A stretch of DNA of 64,000 nt from 67-14 sp035502775 (GTDB taxonomy: Bacteria > Actinomycetota > Thermoleophilia > Solirubrobacterales > 70-9): positions 1 to 64,000 of the forward strand of contig DATJUB010000067.1 in NCBI GenBank assembly GCA_035502775.1, read 5' to 3'. Position numbers and translations under genes: made by a program. How positions within the stretch are numbered: position 1 is the first letter of the stretch; every line of letters begins with the position of its first letter. Positions 8,221 through 16,414 of the stretch are shown here, in pieces. Under the pieces are notes generated by a model, which was not told the DNA's origin, searched no databases, and saw nothing but the letters and a program-made list of their open reading frames with translations.

Positions 8221-10310
8221 TGATTCACCTCTATCTGGAGATTCGCGAAGCGGTCCACGGTCGCGGCGCAGCGGCTCGGAACGAGGATGGTCGAGTCGGT
8301 GAACTCGACGATCGCCGGACCTTCGATCCCGGAACCCGGTCCCATGTCCGCCGCGCGGTAGACCGCCACCTCGGACAGGGTCGCCGAGTCGCCGTCGGCC
8401 AGCGCCATGCGGGTTCCCCGGCGTTCGGGGGTGGAGGCCGGCGGCTCGGCCGTCTCGTCGTGGACCGAGGGCGGCCGTACGACATGCCCGATCCCCATCA
8501 CCCGGCAGGTCTTGATGTCGTAGCCGTTCTCGGGCGCCGCGGCTCCGGTTCCGTAGGTGGCGGCGTAGCGGGCGTCGAAGTCGGCCGCGGCCCGGCGGAA
8601 ATCCTCCGCCCCGGGGCTGCGGCCACCGGGCAGGTCGACCTCGAAGTTGAGGCTCTGACCGGCGTAGGCCATCTCGACCGAGTGCCGGATCTCGGTCCGG
8701 TCCGGCTCGATCGAGTGGACGTCGAGCGAGGCCCGGGCCTGGGATTCAAGCTCGGCGAAGAGCAGGCCGAGCGAACCTTCGCTCTGTTCGTCGGGGGTGC
8801 CGCCTTCCAGCAGCCGTGCCTTGGTCGAGCGGGTGACGCTGTAGGCGAGATCGGTCGAGATCAGGCCCGAGGCCGAGAAGACCGAGGCGAACCCGGGAAC
8901 GATCACCCGGTTCATGCCGAGTTCGCGGGCCACCGAAGCACAGTGGAGGCCGCCGGCCCCGCCGAACGAGACCAGCGCGAAGTTCCGTGGATCGAGCCCG
9001 GCGAACACGGTGCGCAGGCGCACCGCGTCGGCCATCAGGGCGTTGACGATGCGGAACACTCCGGCCGCGGCGGCGACCTCGCTCATCGAGAGGCGTTCGG
9101 CCAGCGGGGCGATCGCCCGTTCGGCCGCGTCACGGTCGAGGGTCATCTCACCCCCGAGGAAGTACTCCGGGTCGATCAGGCCGAGCAGCAGGTTGGCATC
9201 GGTGACGGTCGGTTCGGTGCCGCCCCGGCCGTAACAGGCCGGACCGGGCCGCGCCCCGGCGCTTTCCGGGCCGACCCGCATCGCACCATCGGGTCCGACG
9301 GTGGCCAGCGAGCCGCCACCGGCACCGACAGTGGTCACGTCGACCATGGTCGTCGCCAGCGCCTGGCGGTCGAGGAATTGGAGTGAGGTGGAACGCACGT
9401 CGCCGTCCTCGATCAGGGCGACATCGGTGCTGGTCCCGCCCATGTCGAAGGTGATCAGATCCTTGATCTGCCGCTCTTCGCCGAGCGCACGGGAGGCGAG
9501 CACACCGGCCACCGGACCCGAGTAGATCGTCTGCCCGGCCGAGGTCACGGTGTTCTCGATGCTGCCGAGACCGCCGTCGGACTTCATCAGCAAGAGCTGT
9601 CCACCGAAGCCCCGGTCGCGCAGGCCGGTGAGCAGCTTTGACGTGTAGGCACGCAGCTCCGGTCCGGCGAAGGCCGTGATCACAGTCGTGCTCATGCGCT
9701 CGTACTCACCGATCAGCGGCGCCGCCTCGAAGGATGTGGCGACATACGCCTCGGGGCATTCCTCGAGAATCACCCGTTTCGCGATCTCCTCATGGGCCGG
9801 GTTGCGGAAAGACCACAGGAAGCAGACCGCGAAGGAGCGGATCCCCTGCTCGAGGGCGTGAAGCACCGAGCGGCGCAGCGCCTCCTCGTCGATCGGCACC
9901 ACCACCCTCCCCTGGTAGTCGATCCGCTCGAGCACTTCCTCGACGTCGGAGCGCGGCACCAGGGGCACGGGATGAGTCACCTTCGACGGATCCCGCTGCT
10001 GGTTCCGGTACATGCGGGCCAGCTGGTAGAGATCACCGAAGCCCTGAGTCGTGATCAGCGCCACCCGTTCACCGGCCCGGGTGAGCACCACGTTCGTGGT
10101 GACCGTGGTCGCGTGCAGGAACTCGTCGATCCTGCCCAGGAGCGTCCGGCCGTCGGTGTCCAGCGACGAGGCGACCAGGTCGATCCCGTCGAACACGCCC
10201 TGCTCGAAGCCGGGCGGCGTCGACGGTGTCTTCCACCGCCGCAGCCGCCCGTTCTCCTCCTGGAGGACGATGTCCGTGAACGTTCCGCCGATGTCGACTC
10301 CGAGTCTCAT
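8217..10310 (-). CDS. HyuA-type hydantoinase/oxoprolinase/acetone-carboxylase beta-like subunit
   Basis: Hydantoinase A family ATPase subunit, 697 residues. The N-terminus MRLGVDIGGTFTDIV is the hallmark nucleotide-binding strand of the family; a second actin-fold motif, TFDMGGTSTDVALI, occurs near residue 290, and FGGAGGLHC near 450. In characterised relatives this subunit phosphorylates the substrate (ketone, hydantoin, 5-oxoproline or lactam) and works with a HyuB partner. The start overlaps the stop of the HyuB gene downstream and its own stop-start junctions are ATGA at both ends, placing it in one operon with the ABC permease upstream. Co-transcription with an importer suggests the imported compound or its first product is the substrate. 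Confidence 0.92.
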   Translation of the reverse strand: MRLGVDIGGTFTDIVLQEENGRLRRWKTPSTPPGFEQGVFDGIDLVASSLDTDGRTLLGRIDEFLHATTVTTNVVLTRAGERVALITTQGFGDLYQLARMYRNQQRDPSKVTHPVPLVPRSDVEEVLERIDYQGRVVVPIDEEALRRSVLHALEQGIRSFAVCFLWSFRNPAHEEIAKRVILEECPEAYVATSFEAAPLIGEYERMSTTVITAFAGPELRAYTSKLLTGLRDRGFGGQLLLMKSDGGLGSIENTVTSAGQTIYSGPVAGVLASRALGEERQIKDLITFDMGGTSTDVALIEDGDVRSTSLQFLDRQALATTMVDVTTVGAGGGSLATVGPDGAMRVGPESAGARPGPACYGRGGTEPTVTDANLLLGLIDPEYFLGGEMTLDRDAAERAIAPLAERLSMSEVAAAAGVFRIVNALMADAVRLRTVFAGLDPRNFALVSFGGAGGLHCASVARELGMNRVIVPGFASVFSASGLISTDLAYSVTRSTKARLLEGGTPDEQSEGSLGLLFAELESQARASLDVHSIEPDRTEIRHSVEMAYAGQSLNFEVDLPGGRSPGAEDFRRAAADFDARYAATYGTGAAAPENGYDIKTCRVMGIGHVVRPPSVHDETAEPPASTPERRGTRMALADGDSATLSEVAVYRAADMGPGSGIEGPAIVEFTDSTILVPSRCAATVDRFANLQIEVNQ

Positions 10311-11395
10311 GCGGCGGCCATGTCCTGCTGCTTCTCCTTCGCCCGCTTGGTCGACTGGGTCGTCCGCACCTTGGCCAGCACGACCGCCGCGATCAGGATC
10401 AGGCCCTGATAGGTCTCGACGATCCAGAACGGGATTCCGTAGAGCTGCAGCCCGTTGATGCCGACCGCGACGATGAAGAGCGCGACGATCAGCCCGGGCA
10501 CGTTGAACCGTCCCGGTTTGATCATGGTCGATCCGAGGAAGGCCGACGCGAAAGCCGGCAGCAGATAGCTGGCGCCGGTGTTCGGCGGACCCGATCCGAG
10601 CCGCGCCCCGTAGACCACCGCGGCGGTCGTCGCGAGCGTCGCCGAGATCAGAAAGGTGATGAAGATGATCTTGTTGGTCGGCACTCCCGAGAGACGCGCC
10701 GCCTCACGGCCCGCCCCCGTCGCGTAGACCTTCCGGCCGAACGGGGTGTGGTCGAGCATGTACCAGACCGCCACCGCGATCACCAGCAGATAGATCGTCG
10801 TGACCGGCACATCGAAGAACTCCGCCCGGCCGATCTCGGTGAAGGCCGACGGAATGTCCCTCGCGATCGTCTCCCCGTTGGCGATCAGCTGGGATATACC
10901 CACGAAGACCGAACTGGTACCGATGGTGGCGATGAATGGATCCACCTTGGCTTTCACCACGAGCACACCGTTGATCGCACCGGCCAGCACACCGGCGGCG
11001 AGCGTGATCAGGATCGCGGCGGGGATCGGCATGTCGCCACCTGTCGTCTGGAAAAGCCAGGTCACGAGCACGATCCCGAGGGTCATCACACCGCCGATCG
11101 AGATGTCGAACACACCCGCGGCGAGGGGCAGCAGCAGTCCGAGCGCGACGATGCCGCCGATCGTCTGGTTGCCGACGATCCCGATCAGGTTGTCGTAGGT
11201 GAGGAACTTGCCGGGCAGAGTGACCGTGAAGATCAGCATCATCACCAGGAGCAGCACCACTCCGCCGTAGCGTTCGAAGAAGGAGGCCTGCCGGGTCTCC
11301 TCCTCGTCGCGGCGGAACCACCCCATCATGCCTCCCGAGCCTCCCTGCCCTCCGTTGTCGGGTGACCCTTCGGGCACCGGTTCGGGACTAGTCAT
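10307..11395 (-). CDS. ABC transporter permease, ribose/sugar type (RbsC family)
   Basis: Membrane permease of 362 residues with about eight to ten hydrophobic segments, starting near VVLLLVMMLIFTV. The hydrophilic glycine-rich N-terminus of some 45 residues precedes the first helix. The segment LSGVPTNKIIFITFL and the preceding conserved loop are typical of the branched-chain/ribose permease superfamily. ATG at 11395 has GAGAGG six bases upstream; a GTG one codon earlier is possible. It belongs with the ATPase at 11448 and the binding lipoprotein at 13092, and overlaps hyuA by ATGA. The importer probably supplies the substrate of the catabolic locus; the sugar family name should not be taken as proof of a sugar. 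Confidence 0.9.
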   Translation of the reverse strand: MTSPEPVPEGSPDNGGQGGSGGMMGWFRRDEEETRQASFFERYGGVVLLLVMMLIFTVTLPGKFLTYDNLIGIVGNQTIGGIVALGLLLPLAAGVFDISIGGVMTLGIVLVTWLFQTTGGDMPIPAAILITLAAGVLAGAINGVLVVKAKVDPFIATIGTSSVFVGISQLIANGETIARDIPSAFTEIGRAEFFDVPVTTIYLLVIAVAVWYMLDHTPFGRKVYATGAGREAARLSGVPTNKIIFITFLISATLATTAAVVYGARLGSGPPNTGASYLLPAFASAFLGSTMIKPGRFNVPGLIVALFIVAVGINGLQLYGIPFWIVETYQGLILIAAVVLAKVRTTQSTKRAKEKQQDMAAA

Positions 11396-11447
11396 CACTT
11401 GCCTCTCCTCACTCTCACTTCGTTGTTTCCAAGACGGCCGGCCGCGC

Positions 11448-12974
11448 TCACGCGCGAACCGGATCTGAACTGCGGTAGCACTCCTCGGTGATCGCCTCGC
11501 GGGTGATCTGGGCCCCCGTGAGCTCGGCCGCGATCGATCCTCCGCGGATGATCAAGACACGGCTGCAGATCGCGGCCAGGTCGTCGAGGTCAGAGGAGCA
11601 GAGCACCGCGGCGACCCCCTGGCTCGCGGCATCGGCCACCAGATCGAGGATCTCGGCCTTGGCGCCGACGTCGACTCCCTGCGTGGGCTCGTCGAGCACC
11701 AGCAGGTCGGGATCGACCCGCAGCCACTTTGCGACCGCGACCTTCTGCTTGTTGCCGCCGCTGAGCTCGCCGAGCGGCTTCTCGGCCTCGGCCGGCTTGA
11801 TGTCGAAGCGCTTGATCAGGCTGCGAACTTCACGCTTCTCGGCCGCGAGGTCGAGCTTGATCCCACGAGTGAGAGGTTTCAGGTCCGAGAGCGTGAGATT
11901 CTCGCGAATCGTCATGTCGGCGATGCCCTTCAGATCCCTCGCCGAAGGCAACACGGCCACGCCGCGATCCCTCAGCTCCTCCGGCTCGGGCCGATCGATC
12001 ACCTCGCCCTGGACCCGCACGGTCCCGGCGTATGTATCGAGCGAGCCGAGCAGCACCGCCGGAACGTCATGGACTCCGGAACCCGCGAGACCGGCCATGC
12101 CGACGATCTCACCGGAGCGGACCTCGAAGCTCGCGTTCACCAGTTCGCCCGCCGTGATCCCGTCAAAGGCGAGCACCTCACCGGCTTCGCGGACCCGGCT
12201 TGCTTCGCGAGCCGCCAGCGGCGCCGATTCCTCGGCGACCGATCCGACGATCAACTCGACCAGGCGGTCGTTGTCGAATTCGGAGCTCGGCCCGGTACCA
12301 ACGATCTTGCCCTCGCGCAGAACGGTGACCCGGTTGGAGATCGCGTGAATCTCCTCCAGCCGGTGGGAGACGTAGATGATGCCGACGCCCTGGGCGGTGG
12401 TGCGGCGGATCAGCTCGAAAAGGCGGTCGACCTCGGACGAGGGCAGCGTCGCGGTGGGCTCGTCCAGGACCAGCACCCGCACGGCGCTCTCGGACTGGAG
12501 GGCGCGGGCGACCGCGACCTGGGTCCGTTCGATCGGGGTGAGCGACTCGACCAGGATCTCCGGGTCGAGGTCGAGCCCGACGATCGAAAGGATCTCGCGG
12601 GCGCGGCGGCGTTCGCTCCGCCAGCGGATGCGCCAGCCGGGCGCTGTCTCGTAGCTGTCGCCGAGACGCAGGTTCTCGAGCACGCTCAGGTCGTCGAGCA
12701 GGCCGAGCTCCTGATGGATGAAACGCAGTCCGGCCCGATGGCATGCGTCGGAGTCGCCGTAGGCGATGGACTGCCCGTCGACCACGAACGGGCCGCTGCC
12801 GGCGTCGGGCTCGTGAAAACCGGAGAGGATCTTGATCAGGGTCGACTTCCCGGAGCCGTTGTGACCGACCAGCGCATGTACCTCGGAGGGCTCCACGGTC
12901 AAGGTCACATCGTCGAGTGCCTTGGTGCTCATGAAGGTCTTCGAGACCCCCGAAATCGAAAGGATGCTGCTCAT
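11448..12974 (-). CDS. sugar-type ABC transporter ATP-binding protein with two NBDs
   Basis: Double nucleotide-binding protein of 508 residues, RbsA/MglA architecture. The first half has Walker A GHNGSGKST (about 37-45) and Walker B VLVLDEPTA (about 167); its signature is degenerate (LTPIERTQVAVAR), as is usual in this family. The second half has a diverged P-loop region at GLAGSGVHD and a full signature LSGGNKQKV (about 403) with LVLDEPTQGVD. It energises import through the permease encoded 52 bases downstream. The start ATG at 12974 lies after a 117-base gap from the binding-protein gene; that gap contains a hairpin that may reduce readthrough. Confidence 0.93.
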   Translation of the reverse strand: MSSILSISGVSKTFMSTKALDDVTLTVEPSEVHALVGHNGSGKSTLIKILSGFHEPDAGSGPFVVDGQSIAYGDSDACHRAGLRFIHQELGLLDDLSVLENLRLGDSYETAPGWRIRWRSERRRAREILSIVGLDLDPEILVESLTPIERTQVAVARALQSESAVRVLVLDEPTATLPSSEVDRLFELIRRTTAQGVGIIYVSHRLEEIHAISNRVTVLREGKIVGTGPSSEFDNDRLVELIVGSVAEESAPLAAREASRVREAGEVLAFDGITAGELVNASFEVRSGEIVGMAGLAGSGVHDVPAVLLGSLDTYAGTVRVQGEVIDRPEPEELRDRGVAVLPSARDLKGIADMTIRENLTLSDLKPLTRGIKLDLAAEKREVRSLIKRFDIKPAEAEKPLGELSGGNKQKVAVAKWLRVDPDLLVLDEPTQGVDVGAKAEILDLVADAASQGVAAVLCSSDLDDLAAICSRVLIIRGGSIAAELTGAQITREAITEECYRSSDPVRA

Positions 12975-13033
12975 CTCGGTACCACTCTCCTCACGCTTAG
13001 GACAACCCTGATTCTTCCCAAACGTCCTGCTCA

Positions 13034-13073
13034 GGCCAAGCCGATTCTGCCAGAAGAACAGATCGGCTCGGCC
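13034..13073. terminator. imperfect hairpin between binding-protein and ATPase genes
   Basis: GGCC-A-AGCCGA-T-TCTG pairs with CAGA-TCGGCT-C-GGCC around a nine-base loop. There is one bulge and one mismatch, and no T-tract. Located after the stop of the binding-protein gene and before the ATPase gene, it may act as an attenuator or RNA-stabilising stem, giving more binding protein than ATPase. Confidence 0.45.
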
Positions 13074-13091
13074 CGGAGGAGGACGGTGCTG

Positions 13092-14213
13092 CTACTGGCC
13101 CCAGAGGGCCTTGAACTGGTCTTCGAATCCGGCCGGTCCGTCATAGGATCCGCCGATCTCGGCCGCGTTCGTGTCGGTGATGACGACGTTGGTCACCGGG
13201 GTGTTCGGCTCGAGCTTCTCGCCGGCGATGACCCGCGCCGCGGCGTCGGCCGCGACCCAGCCCGGCTCGAGTCCACCGGTCGCCACGTCGGCCGCCTGAA
13301 TGTCACCCTGCTGGATCAGCTCCAGGTTGGGTCCGTCACCGTCGAATCCGGCGACCTTGATGCTGTCCGCCTTGCCCGCCTGGCGCACGATGTCGGCCGC
13401 GGCCAGAGCGACCGCGTCGAAGGTGCCGACGATGTAGTCGATGTCGGGGTTCGACTGGAGTTCGGCCTGGATCTGCTGGGGCAGTGTCGACTGGATGCTC
13501 GCGATCGCGAACTTCAGGGTGTCGACGTTGCAGGTGTCGCAGTTCTCCATCTGCTTGGTGAACTCGCTGAGCCGCTGGACGTTGCAGGCGAAGGTGTTGG
13601 TGCCGACGAACAGGACGTTGGCCTTGCCTTCGCTGTCGGCGATCACCCAGTCGGCCAGTTCCTTGGCGCCCTCGCCACAGGAGGTGCCACCGACCTCGGT
13701 CTCGATTCCCTCGACCTCACCCGGCGGATTTCCGGTGAACATGCCGATGTGCGGGATACCAGACTCGGCGACCTTGGCGTAGCTGTCACCGGCGTCCTCG
13801 GCCGAGATGCCGTTGGTGACGATCACGTCGGGCTTGGCGTTGATCGCGTTGGTGAAGCAGCTCGAGATCTGGTCCGGTGAGCTGCCGCCGTCGCAGAGTT
13901 CGAAGTCGTAGCCGAGTGCTTCCACACCCGCCTGAAGTGACTTCGCCTTGTCGGCGCATCCTTCGAGCGACTGGTCACAGGCGACGTGGAACACGGATCC
14001 CTCAGGCTTCGGCGTGAACGCCTCGGTCTGCTCGATCTCCGTGGGGATCTGAGTGGACGTGTCGAGCGCCGTCTGCGCGGCCTCGACCACCGACGAGTCC
14101 GCGCTGGCGCCCGAATCGTCGGAGCTGTCGTCGCTGCCGCAGCCGGCCACGACGAAAGCACCGGCCAGGACGCATCCCAACAGCGCCAAGACGAACTTGA
14201 ACCTATCTCTCAT
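13092..14213 (-). CDS. ABC transporter substrate-binding lipoprotein (periplasmic-binding family 1/4)
   Basis: Binding protein of 373 residues with a lipoprotein signal: a charged start, a hydrophobic run and lipobox VVAGC (Cys25), then a serine/aspartate-rich linker. The mature part has the two-lobe fold of ribose/galactose-type binding proteins, with QSLEGCADKAKSLQAGVEALGY near 85 and DVIVTNGISAEDAG near 130. Several cysteine pairs suggest disulfides outside the membrane. The start has a strong GGAGGAGAATTAGC leader. It is the first gene of the ABC-HyuAB-acyl-CoA block; the 168 bases upstream should hold its promoter. Ligand unknown. Confidence 0.92.
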   Translation of the reverse strand: MRDRFKFVLALLGCVLAGAFVVAGCGSDDSSDDSGASADSSVVEAAQTALDTSTQIPTEIEQTEAFTPKPEGSVFHVACDQSLEGCADKAKSLQAGVEALGYDFELCDGGSSPDQISSCFTNAINAKPDVIVTNGISAEDAGDSYAKVAESGIPHIGMFTGNPPGEVEGIETEVGGTSCGEGAKELADWVIADSEGKANVLFVGTNTFACNVQRLSEFTKQMENCDTCNVDTLKFAIASIQSTLPQQIQAELQSNPDIDYIVGTFDAVALAAADIVRQAGKADSIKVAGFDGDGPNLELIQQGDIQAADVATGGLEPGWVAADAAARVIAGEKLEPNTPVTNVVITDTNAAEIGGSYDGPAGFEDQFKALWGQ

Positions 14214-14381
14214 GCTAATTCTCCTCCATTGACGTCGCGCTTCTCACACGCGAACAATTCAGAGTCGCCGAACGGCGCTCCACCCTCAGGTGCGATTGGA
14301 ATCGATCGCTCCACTGAGGGGTGATTCTGGGCCTCGCCCACTACCGCGCAAAGAGAATTCTGTATCGAGAATAGGGCTCGG
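14214..14381 (-). promoter_or_regulatory. intergenic region upstream of the binding-protein gene
   Basis: Gene-free stretch of 168 bases between the 3-hydroxyacyl-CoA dehydrogenase stop and the ABC binding-protein start, the only sizeable break in the leftward locus. It contains an AT-rich patch around 14351-14372 with the palindrome AGAATTCT, unusual in this GC-rich DNA, and should carry the promoter of the transport/HyuAB operon. No clear sigma-70 -35/-10 pair could be assigned. Confidence 0.4.
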
Positions 14382-15599
14382 CTATACACAGGTGTTTCCG
14401 ACCATTTTCCGCAGCAGAGGTGAAGGCAGGTAGGCCTCTCCGTGAATCTCGCGAAGCCTCTCCAGCGTCGCCAGAACCCGGCCGAACCCGATCCTCCGGC
14501 CCCAATCGATCGGTCCCACCGGCCAGTTGAATCCGTTGAGCATCGCGATGTCGATGTCGCGCTCGGTCGCGATCCCCTCGGCCAGGGTGAAAACGGCCTC
14601 GTTCACGATCTGGGCGGCGATCCTGTCGAGCACCTCGGGAGCGTTCGGGCCGGCCAGCTCGATCAGGCGGTCGCGGTCGAGAACCGGTCTCGTCTCGTCA
14701 ATCTCCGGATCGGGCTCACGGTGGGGTCCGTCGCCGTATTCGTAGAACCCCCGGCCGGTCTTCCGGCCGAGCCGGCCGGCGTCGACCATCTTCACCTGCA
14801 TCTGGCTCGGCTGCCAGCGGGGCAGGCCGAAGGACTGCTCATGGAAGGATTTCGCGACCGCGAGGTTGATGTCGGCGCCGACCAGGTCGATCAGCTCGAA
14901 CGGACCCATCGGGAAGCCGGCCCCGATCCGGCAGATGCGATCGATCTCGGCGGGATCGATGCCGAGATCGCCCGAGACCCGCAGCCCCTCGAGGGTGTAG
15001 GGCCGGGCGCAGCGGTTGGCGACGAATCCGATCGCGTCCTGGGCCCGGATCGCGACCTTGCCCATGCGGCCGATCGCCTCGAACGCGAGGTCGGCGGTGC
15101 CGGGCGAGGTGAGCGCGCCGCTCACCACCTCGACCAGCCTCATCGCCGGGGCCGGGTTGAAGAAGTGAAGGCCGAGGAAACGCTGCGGCCGATCGATCCC
15201 GCCGGCGATCGCGGTCACCGACAGCGAGGACGTGTTGGTCGCCAGCAGGGTGTCCGGACCGCATGTCCCGGCGAGCTCGGCGAAGAGGGCCTGTTTGAGC
15301 TCCAGCGATTCGGGCACTGCCTCGATCACCAGGTCCGCCCCGGCCAGGTCGGCCAGCCGGTCGACGACGGAGAGGTTGGCGAGTCCCGCCTCGGCCTCCG
15401 CCCCGCTCCAGAACCCGCGATCGGCACCGCGCCCGAGTGATCCGTCGATCCGCCCGCGCGCGGTCGCTCTCGCCTCCGCCACCGGATCGAAGAGCAGGGT
15501 CTCGAACCCGCCCATGGCCGCGACCTGGGCGATCCCGGCTCCCATGGTTCCGGCGCCGACGACCGCCACGGTCTCGATCTCGGATCGGGAGTCGGTCAT
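14382..15599 (-). CDS. 3-hydroxyacyl-CoA dehydrogenase, NAD-dependent, with doubled C-terminal domain
   Basis: About 405 residues: an N-terminal Rossmann domain (VGAGTMGAGIAQVAAMGG), the HFFNPAP segment containing the catalytic histidine near 140, GFVANR, then two C-terminal 3HCDH domains, the second around NEAVFTLAEGIATERDIDIAM. The single-domain enzyme is about 285 residues, so this is the longer PaaH-like form. ATG at 15599 is preferred; a TTG at 15608 sits directly against its only possible ribosome-binding site. It follows the enoyl-CoA hydratase gene by five bases, consistent with hydration then oxidation in beta-oxidation. Confidence 0.9.
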   Translation of the reverse strand: MTDSRSEIETVAVVGAGTMGAGIAQVAAMGGFETLLFDPVAEARATARGRIDGSLGRGADRGFWSGAEAEAGLANLSVVDRLADLAGADLVIEAVPESLELKQALFAELAGTCGPDTLLATNTSSLSVTAIAGGIDRPQRFLGLHFFNPAPAMRLVEVVSGALTSPGTADLAFEAIGRMGKVAIRAQDAIGFVANRCARPYTLEGLRVSGDLGIDPAEIDRICRIGAGFPMGPFELIDLVGADINLAVAKSFHEQSFGLPRWQPSQMQVKMVDAGRLGRKTGRGFYEYGDGPHREPDPEIDETRPVLDRDRLIELAGPNAPEVLDRIAAQIVNEAVFTLAEGIATERDIDIAMLNGFNWPVGPIDWGRRIGFGRVLATLERLREIHGEAYLPSPLLRKMVGNTCV

Positions 15600-15604
15600 G
15601 GAAC

Positions 15605-16414
15605 TCAACCCCGCTCGGCCAGCTTCTTCTCGAGCTCGGCCACCCTTTTCGCGAGCAGCGCCTTGGACTCGTCGGTGTTGTGGCTCAGCTGATGGCTGAG
15701 GAAGTGGTAGTCGGCGGCATCGTCACGGCCCTTGCGCCTCTCGATGAACCGGAAGGACATCTTCGACAGTGCCAGGGCCTCGCGCGGAACCGAGAGCAGC
15801 TCGTCGGTGACCCGATCCACCTGGGCGTCGAGTTCGTCACGCGGGACAACCCAGTTGACCAGTCCGAGCCGCAGTGCCTGCTCGGCGTTCAGCCCCTCGC
15901 TCATCCAGAGCATCTGCTTGGCCCGCCGCTCACCGATCTCCCAGGCCACGGTCGGCAGCTCGACGTCGTCGGCCCCCTGGTCCCGGGTCACCTTCGAGCT
16001 GAAGGTCGCGTCGTCGGAGGCGACCACCAGGTCGGCCGCGCTCATCAGCATCAGCGCCGCCGCCATGCAGTAGCCGTGCACCCGGCAGACGACCGGCATC
16101 GGCAGGTCGCGCAGCAGCTCGACCGGCCGCACGAACAGCTCGGCCTCCTGCCACATCCGGCCCTCGACCGACCCCAGGTTCCTGCGGTACTCGGGGTTGA
16201 CCGCGGCCGCGTTGAGGTCATGTCCCGAGCTGAACGACTTTCCGGCGCCGGCCAGCACCACGGCACGGATCTCCCTGCGGTCCCGGGTGTCCAGGACCGC
16301 CGTCTCGAGCTCGCGGAGCAGGTCCGGACTCTGGGCGTTGTGGGTCTTCGGCCGGTTCAGGGTGATCCAGCGGACCGCTCCCCTGTCTTCGACCAGCACC
16401 ATCTGCTCACTCAT
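15605..16414 (-). CDS. enoyl-CoA hydratase/isomerase family protein
   Basis: Crotonase-fold protein of 269 residues. The start ATG at 16414 has AGGAGAG seven bases upstream and overlaps the stop of the acyl-CoA dehydrogenase gene (ATGA); the reading frame stays open upstream but that extension is low-complexity and overlaps the neighbour, so it is not part of the gene. The oxyanion-hole segment GKSFSSGHDL lies near 62 and HGYCMAAALMLMSAADLVVAS near 105, with alanines replacing the usual glycines. The tail REALALSKMSFRFIE is family-typical. Pairs with the adjacent hydroxyacyl-CoA dehydrogenase. Confidence 0.9.
   Translation of the reverse strand: MSEQMVLVEDRGAVRWITLNRPKTHNAQSPDLLRELETAVLDTRDRREIRAVVLAGAGKSFSSGHDLNAAAVNPEYRRNLGSVEGRMWQEAELFVRPVELLRDLPMPVVCRVHGYCMAAALMLMSAADLVVASDDATFSSKVTRDQGADDVELPTVAWEIGERRAKQMLWMSEGLNAEQALRLGLVNWVVPRDELDAQVDRVTDELLSVPREALALSKMSFRFIERRKGRDDAADYHFLSHQLSHNTDESKALLAKRVAELEKKLAERG

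Noticed and set aside
12069..13880. Open frame of 603 codons on the plus strand.
   Set aside because: Antisense to the ABC ATPase and binding lipoprotein; codon pattern is that of a shadow frame.
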